This document shows positions 29,205 through 39,619 of a stretch of DNA of 62,860 nucleotides, piece by piece. This DNA is from Promethearchaeota archaeon. GTDB taxonomy: Archaea > Asgardarchaeota > Lokiarchaeia > Sigyniarchaeales > SOKP01. The translations under genes were made by a program, and so were the position numbers. The notes beneath the pieces are model-generated. The model did not search any database. It was given only the letters and a program-made list of their open reading frames with translations, and was not told the DNA's origin. The number at the start of each line of letters is the position of its first letter. The first letter of the stretch is position 1. Location of the stretch: NCBI GenBank assembly GCA_011364975.1, contig RDOE01000009.1:1-62860 (forward strand), in the 5' to 3' direction.

Positions 29205-29454
29205 AAAATATTAGTTAGTTCAAAATTTTTGAGACTAATAAAAGAAATAGAAGATTCATTTAAAAAGTTTTAAACAATTGATAATCATCTCAAAATAAAA
29301 TTCTCATGCTTAGTTTTTTTAGCGAAAAGATAGTATTTTTCTTTTGTTTTAATTTCTCCTTTAATTCTCTCTTATGAATTTTCATTGATAGATATATTTC
29401 GAATCAGATCCGCTTAAATTATAATTAGTAGAGTTATTGAATTTAAAATCTAAA
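29205..29454. other. Intergenic, nothing evident
   Basis: About 250 AT-rich bases between two minus-strand genes. I see no convincing ORF, RNA or repeat; it presumably contains the promoter of the alcohol dehydrogenase and the end of the helicase mRNA region. Confidence 0.4.
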
Positions 29455-31644
29455 TTACTTCTTTAATAAAGAATCTGCTGATGTAAATAAAGGAAAATGT
29501 TTGTTTTTAGATTCCTTTAATTTTTCTTCCCGTTTATTCTTATTATAAAAAAGTGGAACATTATTAGATTTACTTTGTATTACTTGGTACACTTTTGGAT
29601 TTAATTCGTTTATAAATTGAGAAGTATTTAGATTAATCTGCCCTTTTAGATTTTTAACTTTTGTAGGAGATATTAAATAAAGTTGGTCTTTAGCTCGGGT
29701 AATTCCAACATAAAATACCCTTCGTTCTTCCTCAAAACTTTCAATATCATCCTTCACCTTAAATGTAGGAAATAAATTCTCTGAAAGCATTGGTATAAAT
29801 ACCACATTCCATTCCAAACCTTTAGCACGATGAATAGTTGATAATGTTAACATTGAATCAGAGTTAATATTTGTTCCTAAATCAAATTTTCTGGTTTCTA
29901 TATTTGTTTTGTTGAGAGTTAATATATCTAAAAAACTTGAAATTGATTCATAATTCTGGGAGTATATTATTAGTTGATTTAAATCTTCCAATCGATCTTG
30001 CCAATTAGAATACCTTTTTTTAAGATTAGGAATTAAAATATCAATTAATTGCATTAAAATTTCTTTAGTATTTAATTTTTGGAGAGATTGAATGAAATTT
30101 TTTAAAAACTGGATAATTTCTTGTCTTATTTTTTTTGAGATTCTTAAAATTACCATTTGATTTAGGAACAGATCATTTTGTAATATTTCATTTAATGGAT
30201 CTTTTAATCTTGATATAGTATTAACTAATTGAGACGCTTTTTTTTTTCCAATACCATCAAATAAAGTTAAGATTCTTAGCCAAGAAACTTCATCATATGC
30301 ATTTTGAACGATTCTCAAGTGTGCTATTAAATCTTTAACATGAGATTTTTCAAAAAAAGAAACTCCTGAATGTACTACATAAGGTAGATTATTTTTTTTT
30401 AATTCTAGTTCGATTTGTAGTGAATGAAAACCTGCTCGATATAAGATAGCTATATTTTCCAGTTTTTCATTTTTTTCTTGAAGTTCTATAATTTTATTTA
30501 CGATATATTTTGCTTGTTCTTCGTCATTTTCAGAGATAATATGAAAGGGTATTAACCCTGAGGGTTTAGTAGTTTTCATTTGTTTTTCAAACTGCGTCAT
30601 ATTATGTCTAATTGATTCATTTGCTAAGTTTAAAATTTCTGGGACACTACGATAATTATATGTTAACTTAAATATACGGCAATTATTATGTTTTCTAGCA
30701 AATTGCATAATATTTTGAAAATTAGCACCTCTAAACCCATAAATACTTTGAGCATCATCTCCTACAGCTAGAATATTACAATCTGGAGAATCTTTTGATA
30801 TTTTATTAATTATTTCATCCTGGATAAAGTTTGTATCTTGATATTCATCAACTAATATATATTTAAAATTCGAAGCTATGGCTCTCGCTACAGATCTTTC
30901 ATCAAGTAATCTGCTCCAAAATAGTAATAAATCATCAAAATCAACTAAGTTATCTTTGGCTTTTTTAGTTTTATAGAGATCAAAAATCTGGTTCAATTTA
31001 GAAATAATCTTTTCACTGTTATATTGAGGATATTTCCATTTTATAGTCTTTTCTATTGATCTATTGCAATTTATAGAATAGGATAATATTTTTTTAGCAA
31101 TTTTGGGAGATGGAAGAGAAATATCTTCGTTTTGATAATCAATCGCGTTATAAGCAATTTTCATAAGTAAATTTGCATCAATCTCATCTATTATGGAGTA
31201 ATTAGGTTCAAGACCAAGTGATTTTGCATACTTACGTAAAAATCTATTCGCAATAGAATGAAAAGTTCCTGCCCATATTCCTATTGGCTTTATACCTAAT
31301 AATTTTTCCACTCTATTCATCATTTCTTTAGCAGCTTTATTAGTAAAAGTCACTAACATTATTTGAGATGGATTTATATGGGAAGTTATGAGTTTAGCTA
31401 CAGCATAGACTATAGTTCTAGTTTTACCAGAGCCAGCACCAGCTATGACTAATTGTGGTCCTTTAATTTCATTCACAATCTCTAATTGTTGTTCATTTAA
31501 TTCTTTCTCAAAATTAATGGTATTTAGTTGTTTAACGTTTTTTATAGAATAGCGATTTTGATGATTATAGCTATAATCACCAAAAATTTCTAATTGTATC
31601 TTCTCTTTATTTTTCGAATTAGTTAAATTTTGATTAATTCTCAT
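29455..31644 (-). CDS. UvrD/PcrA/Rep-type superfamily 1A DNA helicase
   Basis: 729 residues with all SF1A motifs: LNEQQLEIV (Q motif), VIAGAGSGKTRT (Walker A), ILVDEYQDTN (Walker B, motif II), VGDDAQSIYGFRGA (III), LTYNYRSVPEIL (IV), STIHRAKGLEWNVVFIP (V) and RRVFYVGITRAK (VI). Such 3'-5' helicases unwind DNA in repair and at stalled forks. UvrD-like helicases are mainly bacterial; several archaeal groups have acquired them. The N-terminal 45 residues before the Q motif and the C-terminal 60 residues are lineage specific. It is the gene just downstream of MCM on the same strand, 62 bases away. Confidence 0.92.
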   Translation of the reverse strand: MRINQNLTNSKNKEKIQLEIFGDYSYNHQNRYSIKNVKQLNTINFEKELNEQQLEIVNEIKGPQLVIAGAGSGKTRTIVYAVAKLITSHINPSQIMLVTFTNKAAKEMMNRVEKLLGIKPIGIWAGTFHSIANRFLRKYAKSLGLEPNYSIIDEIDANLLMKIAYNAIDYQNEDISLPSPKIAKKILSYSINCNRSIEKTIKWKYPQYNSEKIISKLNQIFDLYKTKKAKDNLVDFDDLLLFWSRLLDERSVARAIASNFKYILVDEYQDTNFIQDEIINKISKDSPDCNILAVGDDAQSIYGFRGANFQNIMQFARKHNNCRIFKLTYNYRSVPEILNLANESIRHNMTQFEKQMKTTKPSGLIPFHIISENDEEQAKYIVNKIIELQEKNEKLENIAILYRAGFHSLQIELELKKNNLPYVVHSGVSFFEKSHVKDLIAHLRIVQNAYDEVSWLRILTLFDGIGKKKASQLVNTISRLKDPLNEILQNDLFLNQMVILRISKKIRQEIIQFLKNFIQSLQKLNTKEILMQLIDILIPNLKKRYSNWQDRLEDLNQLIIYSQNYESISSFLDILTLNKTNIETRKFDLGTNINSDSMLTLSTIHRAKGLEWNVVFIPMLSENLFPTFKVKDDIESFEEERRVFYVGITRAKDQLYLISPTKVKNLKGQINLNTSQFINELNPKVYQVIQSKSNNVPLFYNKNKREEKLKESKNKHFPLFTSADSLLKK

Positions 31645-31706
31645 AAAAAATTGTAAACTCTCTATAATTTCTATTTTATTATTGAAGAAATATAGAAAAA
31701 AAGTGA

Positions 31707-34700
31707 TTAGTCATCTTTATTTGTAAATTTAATCATATTAGTACGTGGTTCATATAAAGTTCCTTCTCTCACTAACTCCTCAAGAGCATCCTTAATCCAT
31801 TTCTCATCCAATTCTTCCTCTAATGCAAGTATAGGAATTATATTAGTCTTTTCAAGTGCTTTCCATTTGTTTTCCTCAAATATTTCTTTAAGTCTTGTTA
31901 ATAATTTATCTAATTTACTAATTGAGCTTCTAGATTGTCCAACCAATATCCTATCCATATCTATTTTACCTGTTGTCTCATCATATCCAGTATCTTTTAG
32001 ATATCTTTTAAATAATTTAATAATTTCCTCTACATCCTCTTTAAGTACTATCTCTCTTAAAGCCATTTTAGCGTGTGCTTCAGTTAACCGAACAAGAGCA
32101 TCTAGATTCCTTGCTAATATCGAAACTATGGCATCTTCGCTATCATACTGACCTCTTAAATCTAAATAAAACTCTTTAATTTTTTCTTTTGATTCATCAG
32201 ATAATACAGGATGACAAGTTTTTCGGGCATGTTTTATATATTTCTTCAATAAATTCCCTTGAATAGGGGCAATCTCCTCCTCCTTTTCATTGTCATTTGT
32301 ATTAGGGTTGACCATCGCATTCTTCAAAATAAATTCAGCCATTTGAGCATCATCAGCGGGATTGGGCTTATCAACTACGACAAAGATTAAATCAAAACGA
32401 GATAATAATGATGGGGGCAAGTGAATATTTTGGGTAGGTGTTTTATATCGATCATATCGTCCAGATCGAGGATTAGCGGCCGCAATAATAGCAGTTTGAG
32501 CTTTTAATGTAGCAACGATTCCTGCTTTTGCTATGCTTACAGTATTATGTAAAATTACTCCTTGACTTATGAAAGTATGATTTGGTTCTATTGTAATGTC
32601 ATAAACCCAGGGTGTGTATGATTTACCTTTATTCTGTATAGTTTTTATTTTCTTAATTCTTCCCCAACAAATATCTGAATTTATAAATGATTCTAATTTG
32701 TTTAAACACATTTTTACTTGATCTAAATGATTCTTTAAAGCATTAATTAGATTTTTCTGAAATTCATATCTTTTTTCATTATTATATCCATTTCTTTCAA
32801 AATAATCTATATTACCTCGAGTGCATCCACAGATTTTAGAAAGATCATATTGCGAGTATCCAATTTCATGTCTAAATCGTTTTAGATCAGAAAAATTTCT
32901 CAGAGTTCTTAAGATCGTCTGGTATTTATCCTTAATGAGATTAAACTCCTTTATAATTATGTTTCGCGTAATTCCGTGTCTATTTTTTAAGTGTTTATAA
33001 TAATATCCATCATCTGCAATCGCTAAATTGGATTTTAGACTTAAAATATTATTTATTAAAGAAGTAGGAAAAACATCATGATGATGAGCTTTCTCTTCAT
33101 GTGGCTTGATCAAATTAGCAATCCTATTGAATCGTTTATCATCTTGTTCAACTATTTCATGATAAAATTTTATGAGGGAATGCCCACAGATATAGACTTT
33201 ATATGAATCATTATGTGTATCTAAAAGAATACGAGATTGAATTCCTAATTTCAATAATAAGTCTTGATAATCATGACTTAATCCTCTTGAAGATGTACGA
33301 TAACAAATTGCTGTTGACTCAACACTTCCATCACCCCTAAAGGCACTTTTTAAAAAACTTCTAGCAATCTCTCGACTTCCCGATAGTACTTTAACTGGAA
33401 TCCTTTTATATATCGATTTCGTCATTACTTCTTGAAAATTCAAAATCATCCACTTAAAAAGTTCGGTGGAAATATAACGGAGAGTGATCAAACCATCTTC
33501 CCTTGTATTTATTGAAGGTTCTAAACCAAAAGTATCGTACATTAGAGATTGCATATCTTCAAGAAGAGCTTCATCCTTATTAGAAAATCCTATCTCAGCG
33601 CCAGAACCTTTAAAACTGTGCCCCTCACTTACAAGATATCCTAACATTCTACTTAATTTTGAATTTAAAACAAGGGGAAAATCAAGGAATTTAGCATTTG
33701 GATGTGGAATGGTAGAAATATTTCTAAGTTCTATAGTAATGCTTGAATTGGGTAAATAATTAGGTAAAGGGATAAAATCATTAATATTACATTTGCTAGC
33801 CTCCACATTTGCTATCTTTCCTTCTCTAAACACAAAAAGGGGATGTTCAGGAGTGACTGTGATGGATCTACCATTATTAAAGGTGATTTTATAGAATAAA
33901 TCAGGAGCTTTATGACGACTTAACCTATCAGTTTTAATCTTGAAAATTTGATTGAAATCTGTAGAATACAGTTCTAAACCTCTAAATGGTAGAATTTCAC
34001 AATTAATCCCTCGAATAATATCTTCAGCATTAGATAGAAATAAGTTATCTATAAATTCTCCAATTAAAAACCTCTTTCCATTAGTGCTCAGTATTTCGGT
34101 CTTATAGTGATAAGATTGTTGTTCCATCGCTTCATGTAATGCAGATCTATCCGCAGTATCCATTTTATCAAATTCATCTATCGCAGCAACTCCTCCATTT
34201 GCTAATACTACCGCGCCTGCTTCTAAATTCATTTGACCAGTCTCATTATCTTTAATAACCGCAGCAGTTAAACCTACCGCTGTTGCTCCTTTCCCAGAAG
34301 TATATAATCCTCTGGGAGATATCTCTATAGCACCTTTCAAGATTTCACTCTTACCCGTTCCAGGATCTCCCACAAATAATACATGAATATCCCCTCGTTT
34401 ATAAGCACCTCCTGGTTTCTTCTTTCTTGTGCCGGCAAAAAGACTTAAAGCACATGCCATTTTCAAATCTTCTCGGCCATATATCGTTGGAGATATCGAT
34501 CTTGCGATTTTCTTTTGAATCATTGGTTCTTTTGATAATTTTTCAATTTCAAGTTTTTCTTCCTTGGACAAATCAATTAACTCATCACTTTTATCTTCAG
34601 GATCAATAAAGTTCACATCTATATAGGTTTTAAAAAGTGTACTATTCATCCCCTTAGTGGATTGCGCTAAAACTGACTTCAATATTCCGAGGATTTTCAC

Positions 34701-35405
34701 TCTATCACCTGGTTTAACTGTATCCACTAAATCATAGGTCAAGATTGCTTGAACAGACCGAGGTATTCTCCCAGGGGGTAAATCTTCTGGTATTTCTTGA
34801 ATAACTATACTTTGCCAATCAATAAATTCTGAAACTTTTGAGATTAAGCGAAAATCAGATTGAGCTCTTGCCTTACATCGTTTATTGGTGCAAAATTTTG
34901 GCCATTTTATCCTTGCAGTAAGTTGAATAACTTCAAATTGAGCACCGCATATCATACATTCAAATGTAGCTTTAACAAGTTTTGGTCTAATTGCTGAGCT
35001 TCTTACTAAAATACCATTAGAACAAACAAGATTATCAATATTTTTCGCTCTTAAGCCTCTTAAAGGGATGTTCAATGGGCTTTTTTCATCTTTTGTGGTC
35101 AGTCTTACAAAGTAATATTGATCAGTTATTTTAGCTCCTTGAAATTTTAGGATATTTTTAAAAGCATCTATAGCATCTTCTAACAAAGATTCTGGGTCTT
35201 TTCTTAGCATTTCTGCAATCTGAAAATCAAAAGCTAAAAGATCTTCATAATAAACTAGTAAAGTATTACCACCTTTAGAAAAAATATCACTTATTTGATC
35301 TTGGTATTTAAAAATTCCTGGCTTTTCTTCAAATAGCCTATAAAAATCTTCAAAACGCTGAGTTTTATGAATTGGTACATTTGGACTGGATAATGGGGTT
35401 GTCAT
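31707..35405 (-). CDS. mcm: MCM replicative helicase with an in-frame intein
   Basis: Extein parts make a 708-residue archaeal MCM: N-terminal domain with a zinc finger (CMIC...CTNKRC, residues 150-177), Walker A GDPGTGKSE at 346-353, Walker B AAIDEFDKM near 407, then the intein, then the sensor/arginine-finger part AAANPRSGRYDRYK and SRFDLIFV. A winged-helix domain closes the protein. The hexamer unwinds DNA ahead of the fork with Cdc45/RecJ and GINS; a Gins23-like gene lies 3.6 kb away. The intein interrupts the pre-sensor-1 helix region between ALHEAMEQQ and TVSIAKAG, one of the most conserved stretches, so protein function depends on splicing. Confidence 0.95.
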   Translation of the reverse strand: MTTPLSSPNVPIHKTQRFEDFYRLFEEKPGIFKYQDQISDIFSKGGNTLLVYYEDLLAFDFQIAEMLRKDPESLLEDAIDAFKNILKFQGAKITDQYYFVRLTTKDEKSPLNIPLRGLRAKNIDNLVCSNGILVRSSAIRPKLVKATFECMICGAQFEVIQLTARIKWPKFCTNKRCKARAQSDFRLISKVSEFIDWQSIVIQEIPEDLPPGRIPRSVQAILTYDLVDTVKPGDRVKILGILKSVLAQSTKGMNSTLFKTYIDVNFIDPEDKSDELIDLSKEEKLEIEKLSKEPMIQKKIARSISPTIYGREDLKMACALSLFAGTRKKKPGGAYKRGDIHVLFVGDPGTGKSEILKGAIEISPRGLYTSGKGATAVGLTAAVIKDNETGQMNLEAGAVVLANGGVAAIDEFDKMDTADRSALHEAMEQQSYHYKTEILSTNGKRFLIGEFIDNLFLSNAEDIIRGINCEILPFRGLELYSTDFNQIFKIKTDRLSRHKAPDLFYKITFNNGRSITVTPEHPLFVFREGKIANVEASKCNINDFIPLPNYLPNSSITIELRNISTIPHPNAKFLDFPLVLNSKLSRMLGYLVSEGHSFKGSGAEIGFSNKDEALLEDMQSLMYDTFGLEPSINTREDGLITLRYISTELFKWMILNFQEVMTKSIYKRIPVKVLSGSREIARSFLKSAFRGDGSVESTAICYRTSSRGLSHDYQDLLLKLGIQSRILLDTHNDSYKVYICGHSLIKFYHEIVEQDDKRFNRIANLIKPHEEKAHHHDVFPTSLINNILSLKSNLAIADDGYYYKHLKNRHGITRNIIIKEFNLIKDKYQTILRTLRNFSDLKRFRHEIGYSQYDLSKICGCTRGNIDYFERNGYNNEKRYEFQKNLINALKNHLDQVKMCLNKLESFINSDICWGRIKKIKTIQNKGKSYTPWVYDITIEPNHTFISQGVILHNTVSIAKAGIVATLKAQTAIIAAANPRSGRYDRYKTPTQNIHLPPSLLSRFDLIFVVVDKPNPADDAQMAEFILKNAMVNPNTNDNEKEEEIAPIQGNLLKKYIKHARKTCHPVLSDESKEKIKEFYLDLRGQYDSEDAIVSILARNLDALVRLTEAHAKMALREIVLKEDVEEIIKLFKRYLKDTGYDETTGKIDMDRILVGQSRSSISKLDKLLTRLKEIFEENKWKALEKTNIIPILALEEELDEKWIKDALEELVREGTLYEPRTNMIKFTNKDD
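32544..34115 (-). mobile_element. Intein with LAGLIDADG homing endonuclease in mcm
   Basis: 524 residues, 431-954 of the precursor. It begins with Ser1 (SYHYKTEIL) and ends ILHN before Thr+1, so the N-terminal nucleophile is Ser, not Cys, and the C-terminal His-Asn pair is intact. Block B is GRSITVTPEHPLF. The two LAGLIDADG helices are RMLGYLVSEG (587-595) and SFLKSAFRGDGS (683-694), both with their acidic residue. Near 848-873, inside the endonuclease region, EIGYSQYDLSKICGCT then RGNIDYFERNG looks like a helix-turn-helix DNA-binding element. All parts look functional, so homing may still be active. Confidence 0.93.
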
Positions 35406-35584
35406 AGTAAATCATAATTTCATTGATCGTAATATACCAAACTTGTTTTGGATGATATTTTAAATCTGATATTAACGATTTAAGCTTATTAAAGAGTAAA
35501 TAAAATTTGCTGGAAAAAAATGAGAGGAGAGACATGGTTTAGTGATATAACAACACTCAATAACTTAAAATAAGTAATTAAAAC

Positions 35585-38500
35585 TTAACTTTCACGTAAT
35601 TTAGTTAAATTTTCACAGATAATAGGGTCTTGTGATACTTCACACCTTATTTTAAGTAACGATATAGCTCTTTTTTTAATTGATTCATCTCCATAACGTA
35701 GCGTTCGACCTAAAATTATTGCAATTGATTGTTGAGTTTCAATTGAGACTTCATCACTTAAATTCTTTAATAATTTTGAGATTACCTTCGAAATTCCAAC
35801 TTTTTGAATAATTCCAACAAAAACATCAATTGTAGTGGTTCTTACCTCCTTAGTTTCATCTCCAAGTAATATTATATAGTTTTCAAAAGTTTTCTCTGTC
35901 TCATTTTCAATATGTATTTTTAGTAATTGTGCACATCCTTCTCGAATTTTTGAATCTTGATTCGTTATGTTTTTAGAAATTTTTTCTAAAGGAATTTGGG
36001 ATGGTTTGATATTATTTAATGTCGAAATTAAATTCATAGTTGATTTCTTTACCCAATTATTTTCATCGTCCAATAAAGGAATTAAATGCGCTATAACCGA
36101 TTCTTGATTTTCAATAAATTTTAAGATATTTCCTAAACTTAAGACTGCGGCATTCCTAACAATCCAATCATCATCATTTAAAGCTTTATTTGTCAATAAA
36201 TTTGCTGTAAAAGTACTATCTTGCTTTCCAATATAACCAAGGATTTTTGTGGCAGTTTCTCGTATAAATGAGTCTCTACTATCTAATAATGCAGTTAAAG
36301 CTTTTGCGTGGATTGATTCTGGTTCATTTTTTACAAATTCCAATATTGATTTTAATAATATGTTTACTACAGACATATCCTGATTATATAACGAGTTGAT
36401 TAACTCTGGTATAACAGGTTTAACTATTTTTGGGGCTACTTTTGAGGTTTTTGCAACTAATTGGGAAACTTCTTTTTTCACATTTAAATCGATGGGTTGA
36501 TTTAAAATTGATATAACAGGTTCTAAATTAATTTTCTGGGGAAATTTTTCAACAAGTCCATCCAAAGAAGCAATCGAATTTACTACTATATCACTATTTG
36601 GAGAAAGTAAAGAATTGAGTAATTTTGGAATTATAAGATCGGGGAATTTTATTCCTAATTTAATTAAAGTTTTTGATACAATACCTTTTGATACAAATTT
36701 CACGTCATCTTTAGTTTCAATCAATTTTTTATAGATCAAATCTGAATGTGATTCATATTTATTTACTATGATATCTGATATCGTCTCTTTTAAAGTTGAA
36801 TTTTCAAATTTGATATATATCAATAATGTTGTTAAAATTTTTTCAGGATCACTATTCCATAATTTACCTAATAAACTTAAGATAGTGATAGCGGATTCTA
36901 GATCATTTGAATCTATTTTTCCAATAATGGAAGGTAGTTTTATCATATTGGGGCTTTCTTTGAAACAAGTTTCAATTGCTTTTGAGGCGGAATTTCGTAC
37001 ATCATCATTAGGATCACTTAATCCTTCAATAAATGGGTCAATTGGTATAGAATGTTTTTTAAATTGTCCTATTTTTGATAGAGCTTCAAAAATTGATGCT
37101 CTTATAGCACTTGCTGGTGCTTTCATCAATGGAACTATTTTTTCGATAAATTTAGAATCTAATTTTTCTAGGGTAACATTTTTTATATTTCGAATTGTTG
37201 CTGCTCTCACGTCCTTATTAATATTATTCAAATTTTTAAAAAATAATTCGGGAGATAGTTTAAGAGAGGTATAGGATAGGGTATTTAATACTTCTACTTG
37301 TACTTGAGTGCTAGGATCTACTAATAACTTAGTAATATTGAATTTTTGAATCAGATTTTCATTCTTTTTTATTAATTTTGATAATATTTTCAAACTATAT
37401 AACCTGATTCTCCATTCGGGATCTTCGATTAAATTAATGATGTACTTAATAGGTAATTCCTCTAATAATGAAATATCAGCTTCATATAATAATACTAAAC
37501 TAGAATAAATCTTATCATAATTAGGGGATTTTAAGGCATTTTCTATCCAAGGAAAGACTTTATCAGGACAATCTTTCAGTAGTTTTTTTAAAATTTTTTT
37601 ACATATACTTTGGAGTTTAGGGTTTGAGGAACATAAGCCATCTATTAACAAATCCTTAAATTTCCAGTCATTAAGTGAAAGATCAGTTTTTTTAGGGATT
37701 CGTTCATACATCATCATTAAAGTGTTTTTAGCATGTTTTTGAATAGTTGGATCTTTATTCAATAAAAGATTGAATAATGGTATTGGATCAAAAGTTTGCC
37801 CATATTCAGTTATTTTTGAATATTTAAGATTTCTCGTAAAATCACTCTTTCTTGAGAGGAAGTAATAACTAGTAAAAATTATTAAAAAAATCTCTTCTAT
37901 AACAGCGGGCCATGCAAATAGAATATAATTAGAAGTAAGATTAAAAGTGAGGGCCCAAGAGTTAAATGTATCAGATAATTTATCCGCATTTACGATTATG
38001 AAATTCACAAGAACATTTATACCTATCGTTGCCATCAAATAAGCCGCAAAATAGATATCAATTCCTCTATATTTGATTTTACGCCCCCAGAATCTTGTAA
38101 AATATCCAATTATACCAAATAGGAGCGTGACAAAAACGAAATAAGAAGTCATCGTAGATATTGCTAAAGTTCCTGAAAAAAAGAAAATGATCGTTTGAAA
38201 CATTGAAATCCATGCCCAAACAAATACAAAAACCATCAAACCTAATACTATAAATGGTCTTGGGTTTGTGATAAACTGTGTGAAGCTTCTTTTTGAACTC
38301 TCAAATCCCAAAAATAGAGATCTTTTTATATCTGGAATATGATAATATTCATTTGTTATACCAGCGATATAACCTTTTGATCCATAAAATGTTAAGATCA
38401 TCAATGGGTAAACAAGCATCCATGATATCCACATTAGCAGAAGTGGAACTCCAATAAAGCTAAATAAAATAGGAGGTATAATGAATATCGAATATAATAA

Positions 38501-38932
38501 AAGTGCCATTAAAACTGAAATTTTTTTGTTGTTAGTTCTATTTATCAAATTATGCCCAATGAATTTATGGAATGGAGTTAAACCTTCATCTGTTTCTGGA
38601 CTTAATGCTATAAATATGAAATCAATTAGCGGATAAAAAGAAATATATCCCAAACTTAATGTAAAAGGAAGTAATAAAGCTAAAGAATTTATTTTTTCTG
38701 GAATGATTGAAGTCCCCTGCCAAAATTCAGGAGTTTCAACAGCAAAAATGAAAGCCATTGCTAATACGACACTAACAGCTAAACTAAAGATAAAGCCATA
38801 AATTAAACACTGAAAACGATCCTTAACATTAAATTCTCCTTTCTTAACTAGGGCTACCTGTTTATAAATAATAATAAAACCAATTATAAAGAATACAAAA
38901 AATATTATCAAAAGAATTATTTCAGCAATCAA
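35585..38932 (-). CDS. Large membrane protein with cytoplasmic HEAT-repeat region
   Basis: 1115 residues in two halves. The first ~380 contain about ten hydrophobic segments, including PAVIEEIFLIIFTSYY, which recalls the EE motif of CPBP intramembrane proteases but without their other His/Arg motifs. The second ~720 residues are tandem helix pairs with HEAT features: repeated DxxxxVRxxA-like turns such as DDWIVRNAAVLSLG, DPEWRIRLYSLKIL, DPNDDVRNSASKAIE and DENNWVKKSTMNLI, about 18 units. HEAT arrays form curved scaffolds. A membrane-bound HEAT scaffold this size is unusual in prokaryotes. Function unknown; it sits alone between MCM and the divergent GINS gene. Confidence 0.75.
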   Translation of the reverse strand: MIAEIILLIIFFVFFIIGFIIIYKQVALVKKGEFNVKDRFQCLIYGFIFSLAVSVVLAMAFIFAVETPEFWQGTSIIPEKINSLALLLPFTLSLGYISFYPLIDFIFIALSPETDEGLTPFHKFIGHNLINRTNNKKISVLMALLLYSIFIIPPILFSFIGVPLLLMWISWMLVYPLMILTFYGSKGYIAGITNEYYHIPDIKRSLFLGFESSKRSFTQFITNPRPFIVLGLMVFVFVWAWISMFQTIIFFFSGTLAISTMTSYFVFVTLLFGIIGYFTRFWGRKIKYRGIDIYFAAYLMATIGINVLVNFIIVNADKLSDTFNSWALTFNLTSNYILFAWPAVIEEIFLIIFTSYYFLSRKSDFTRNLKYSKITEYGQTFDPIPLFNLLLNKDPTIQKHAKNTLMMMYERIPKKTDLSLNDWKFKDLLIDGLCSSNPKLQSICKKILKKLLKDCPDKVFPWIENALKSPNYDKIYSSLVLLYEADISLLEELPIKYIINLIEDPEWRIRLYSLKILSKLIKKNENLIQKFNITKLLVDPSTQVQVEVLNTLSYTSLKLSPELFFKNLNNINKDVRAATIRNIKNVTLEKLDSKFIEKIVPLMKAPASAIRASIFEALSKIGQFKKHSIPIDPFIEGLSDPNDDVRNSASKAIETCFKESPNMIKLPSIIGKIDSNDLESAITILSLLGKLWNSDPEKILTTLLIYIKFENSTLKETISDIIVNKYESHSDLIYKKLIETKDDVKFVSKGIVSKTLIKLGIKFPDLIIPKLLNSLLSPNSDIVVNSIASLDGLVEKFPQKINLEPVISILNQPIDLNVKKEVSQLVAKTSKVAPKIVKPVIPELINSLYNQDMSVVNILLKSILEFVKNEPESIHAKALTALLDSRDSFIRETATKILGYIGKQDSTFTANLLTNKALNDDDWIVRNAAVLSLGNILKFIENQESVIAHLIPLLDDENNWVKKSTMNLISTLNNIKPSQIPLEKISKNITNQDSKIREGCAQLLKIHIENETEKTFENYIILLGDETKEVRTTTIDVFVGIIQKVGISKVISKLLKNLSDEVSIETQQSIAIILGRTLRYGDESIKKRAISLLKIRCEVSQDPIICENLTKLRES

Positions 38933-39027
38933 TTTTAATCCTTCTAAGGTTTATTAATTGACTAATAGATTTTTATTTCAGTTTTTTTAGTTATATTAGT
39001 AATTGAAAGTATAAATAATTATTAAAC

Positions 39028-39603
39028 ATGGTATACAGTGATTTTAAAATAATAGAAAACCAATTAATGGATTCTTTAATTAGATTTAATTTTATTTTTA
39101 AAAATCAATATATAAATACGGAGTGCATATCAAATTTTGAAAAATTCTCATTAATGGGAGATTCCTATGGACCATTTGAAAAAGGAAAAACATATAAGCT
39201 TCGATTTTTTGAAGCATTACCATTCATAAAGTCTAAGGTGTTAAAAGTAGCATCTGAAGAAAAATGTGATAATGTTGATGTTCAGAGATATGCCATTAGT
39301 GAGCGTGATGATCAAAAGCTAAATATGAGAGAAAATAGATTATTTTTAAATAAAATTAAGGAATTTAAATTATTTATAGAATCTGATGTTCAAGAGAATA
39401 AAAAACCAAAGATCGATTTAGATCGTTATATATCCTATTTTGTAAATATTATTGATAGTAGATTACTTAAATTGCTTAGACTAGCCAGATCTGAATTATC
39501 TTTAGACGATGAGAGAAGAATAACAAATTCAGAGAAAATCTTATACGAGAAATTATCAATTCTTATCAATCAATGGAGGACCTTCCTTTTAAATAAGGAA
39601 TAA
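39028..39603 (+). CDS. gins23: GINS-complex protein, Gins23-like
   Basis: 191 residues. A small beta domain comes first, with FSLMGDSYGPFEKGKTYKLR then FFEALPFIKSKVLKV, which matches the GPF...VPLWLALxLK pattern of Psf2/Psf3 and archaeal Gins23. A helical domain follows, ending RLLKLLRLARSEL...ITNSEKILYEKLSILINQW, as in the A-domain of GINS proteins. The B-then-A domain order is that of Gins23 (Gins51 has A then B). GINS bridges MCM and RecJ/Cdc45 at the fork, and mcm lies nearby. It is diverged, so I am fairly but not fully sure. Divergent from the HEAT membrane protein. Confidence 0.58.
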   Translation: MVYSDFKIIENQLMDSLIRFNFIFKNQYINTECISNFEKFSLMGDSYGPFEKGKTYKLRFFEALPFIKSKVLKVASEEKCDNVDVQRYAISERDDQKLNMRENRLFLNKIKEFKLFIESDVQENKKPKIDLDRYISYFVNIIDSRLLKLLRLARSELSLDDERRITNSEKILYEKLSILINQWRTFLLNKE

Positions 39604-39619
39604 TCTAAGATAGATTACT

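Noticed and set aside
31500-31644. PIP-box-like motif at the UvrD N-terminus (QLEIFGDY)
   Set aside because: The seventh position is Asp, which does not fit the consensus.
35406-35584. Small ORF with good SD (GAGGAGAG) near 35520
   Set aside because: The frames behind it stop within about 17 codons and have no support.
37800-37950. CPBP (CAAX-like) intramembrane protease site
   Set aside because: Only an EE pair in VIEEIFLII is seen; the Arg after it and the downstream His motifs are missing.
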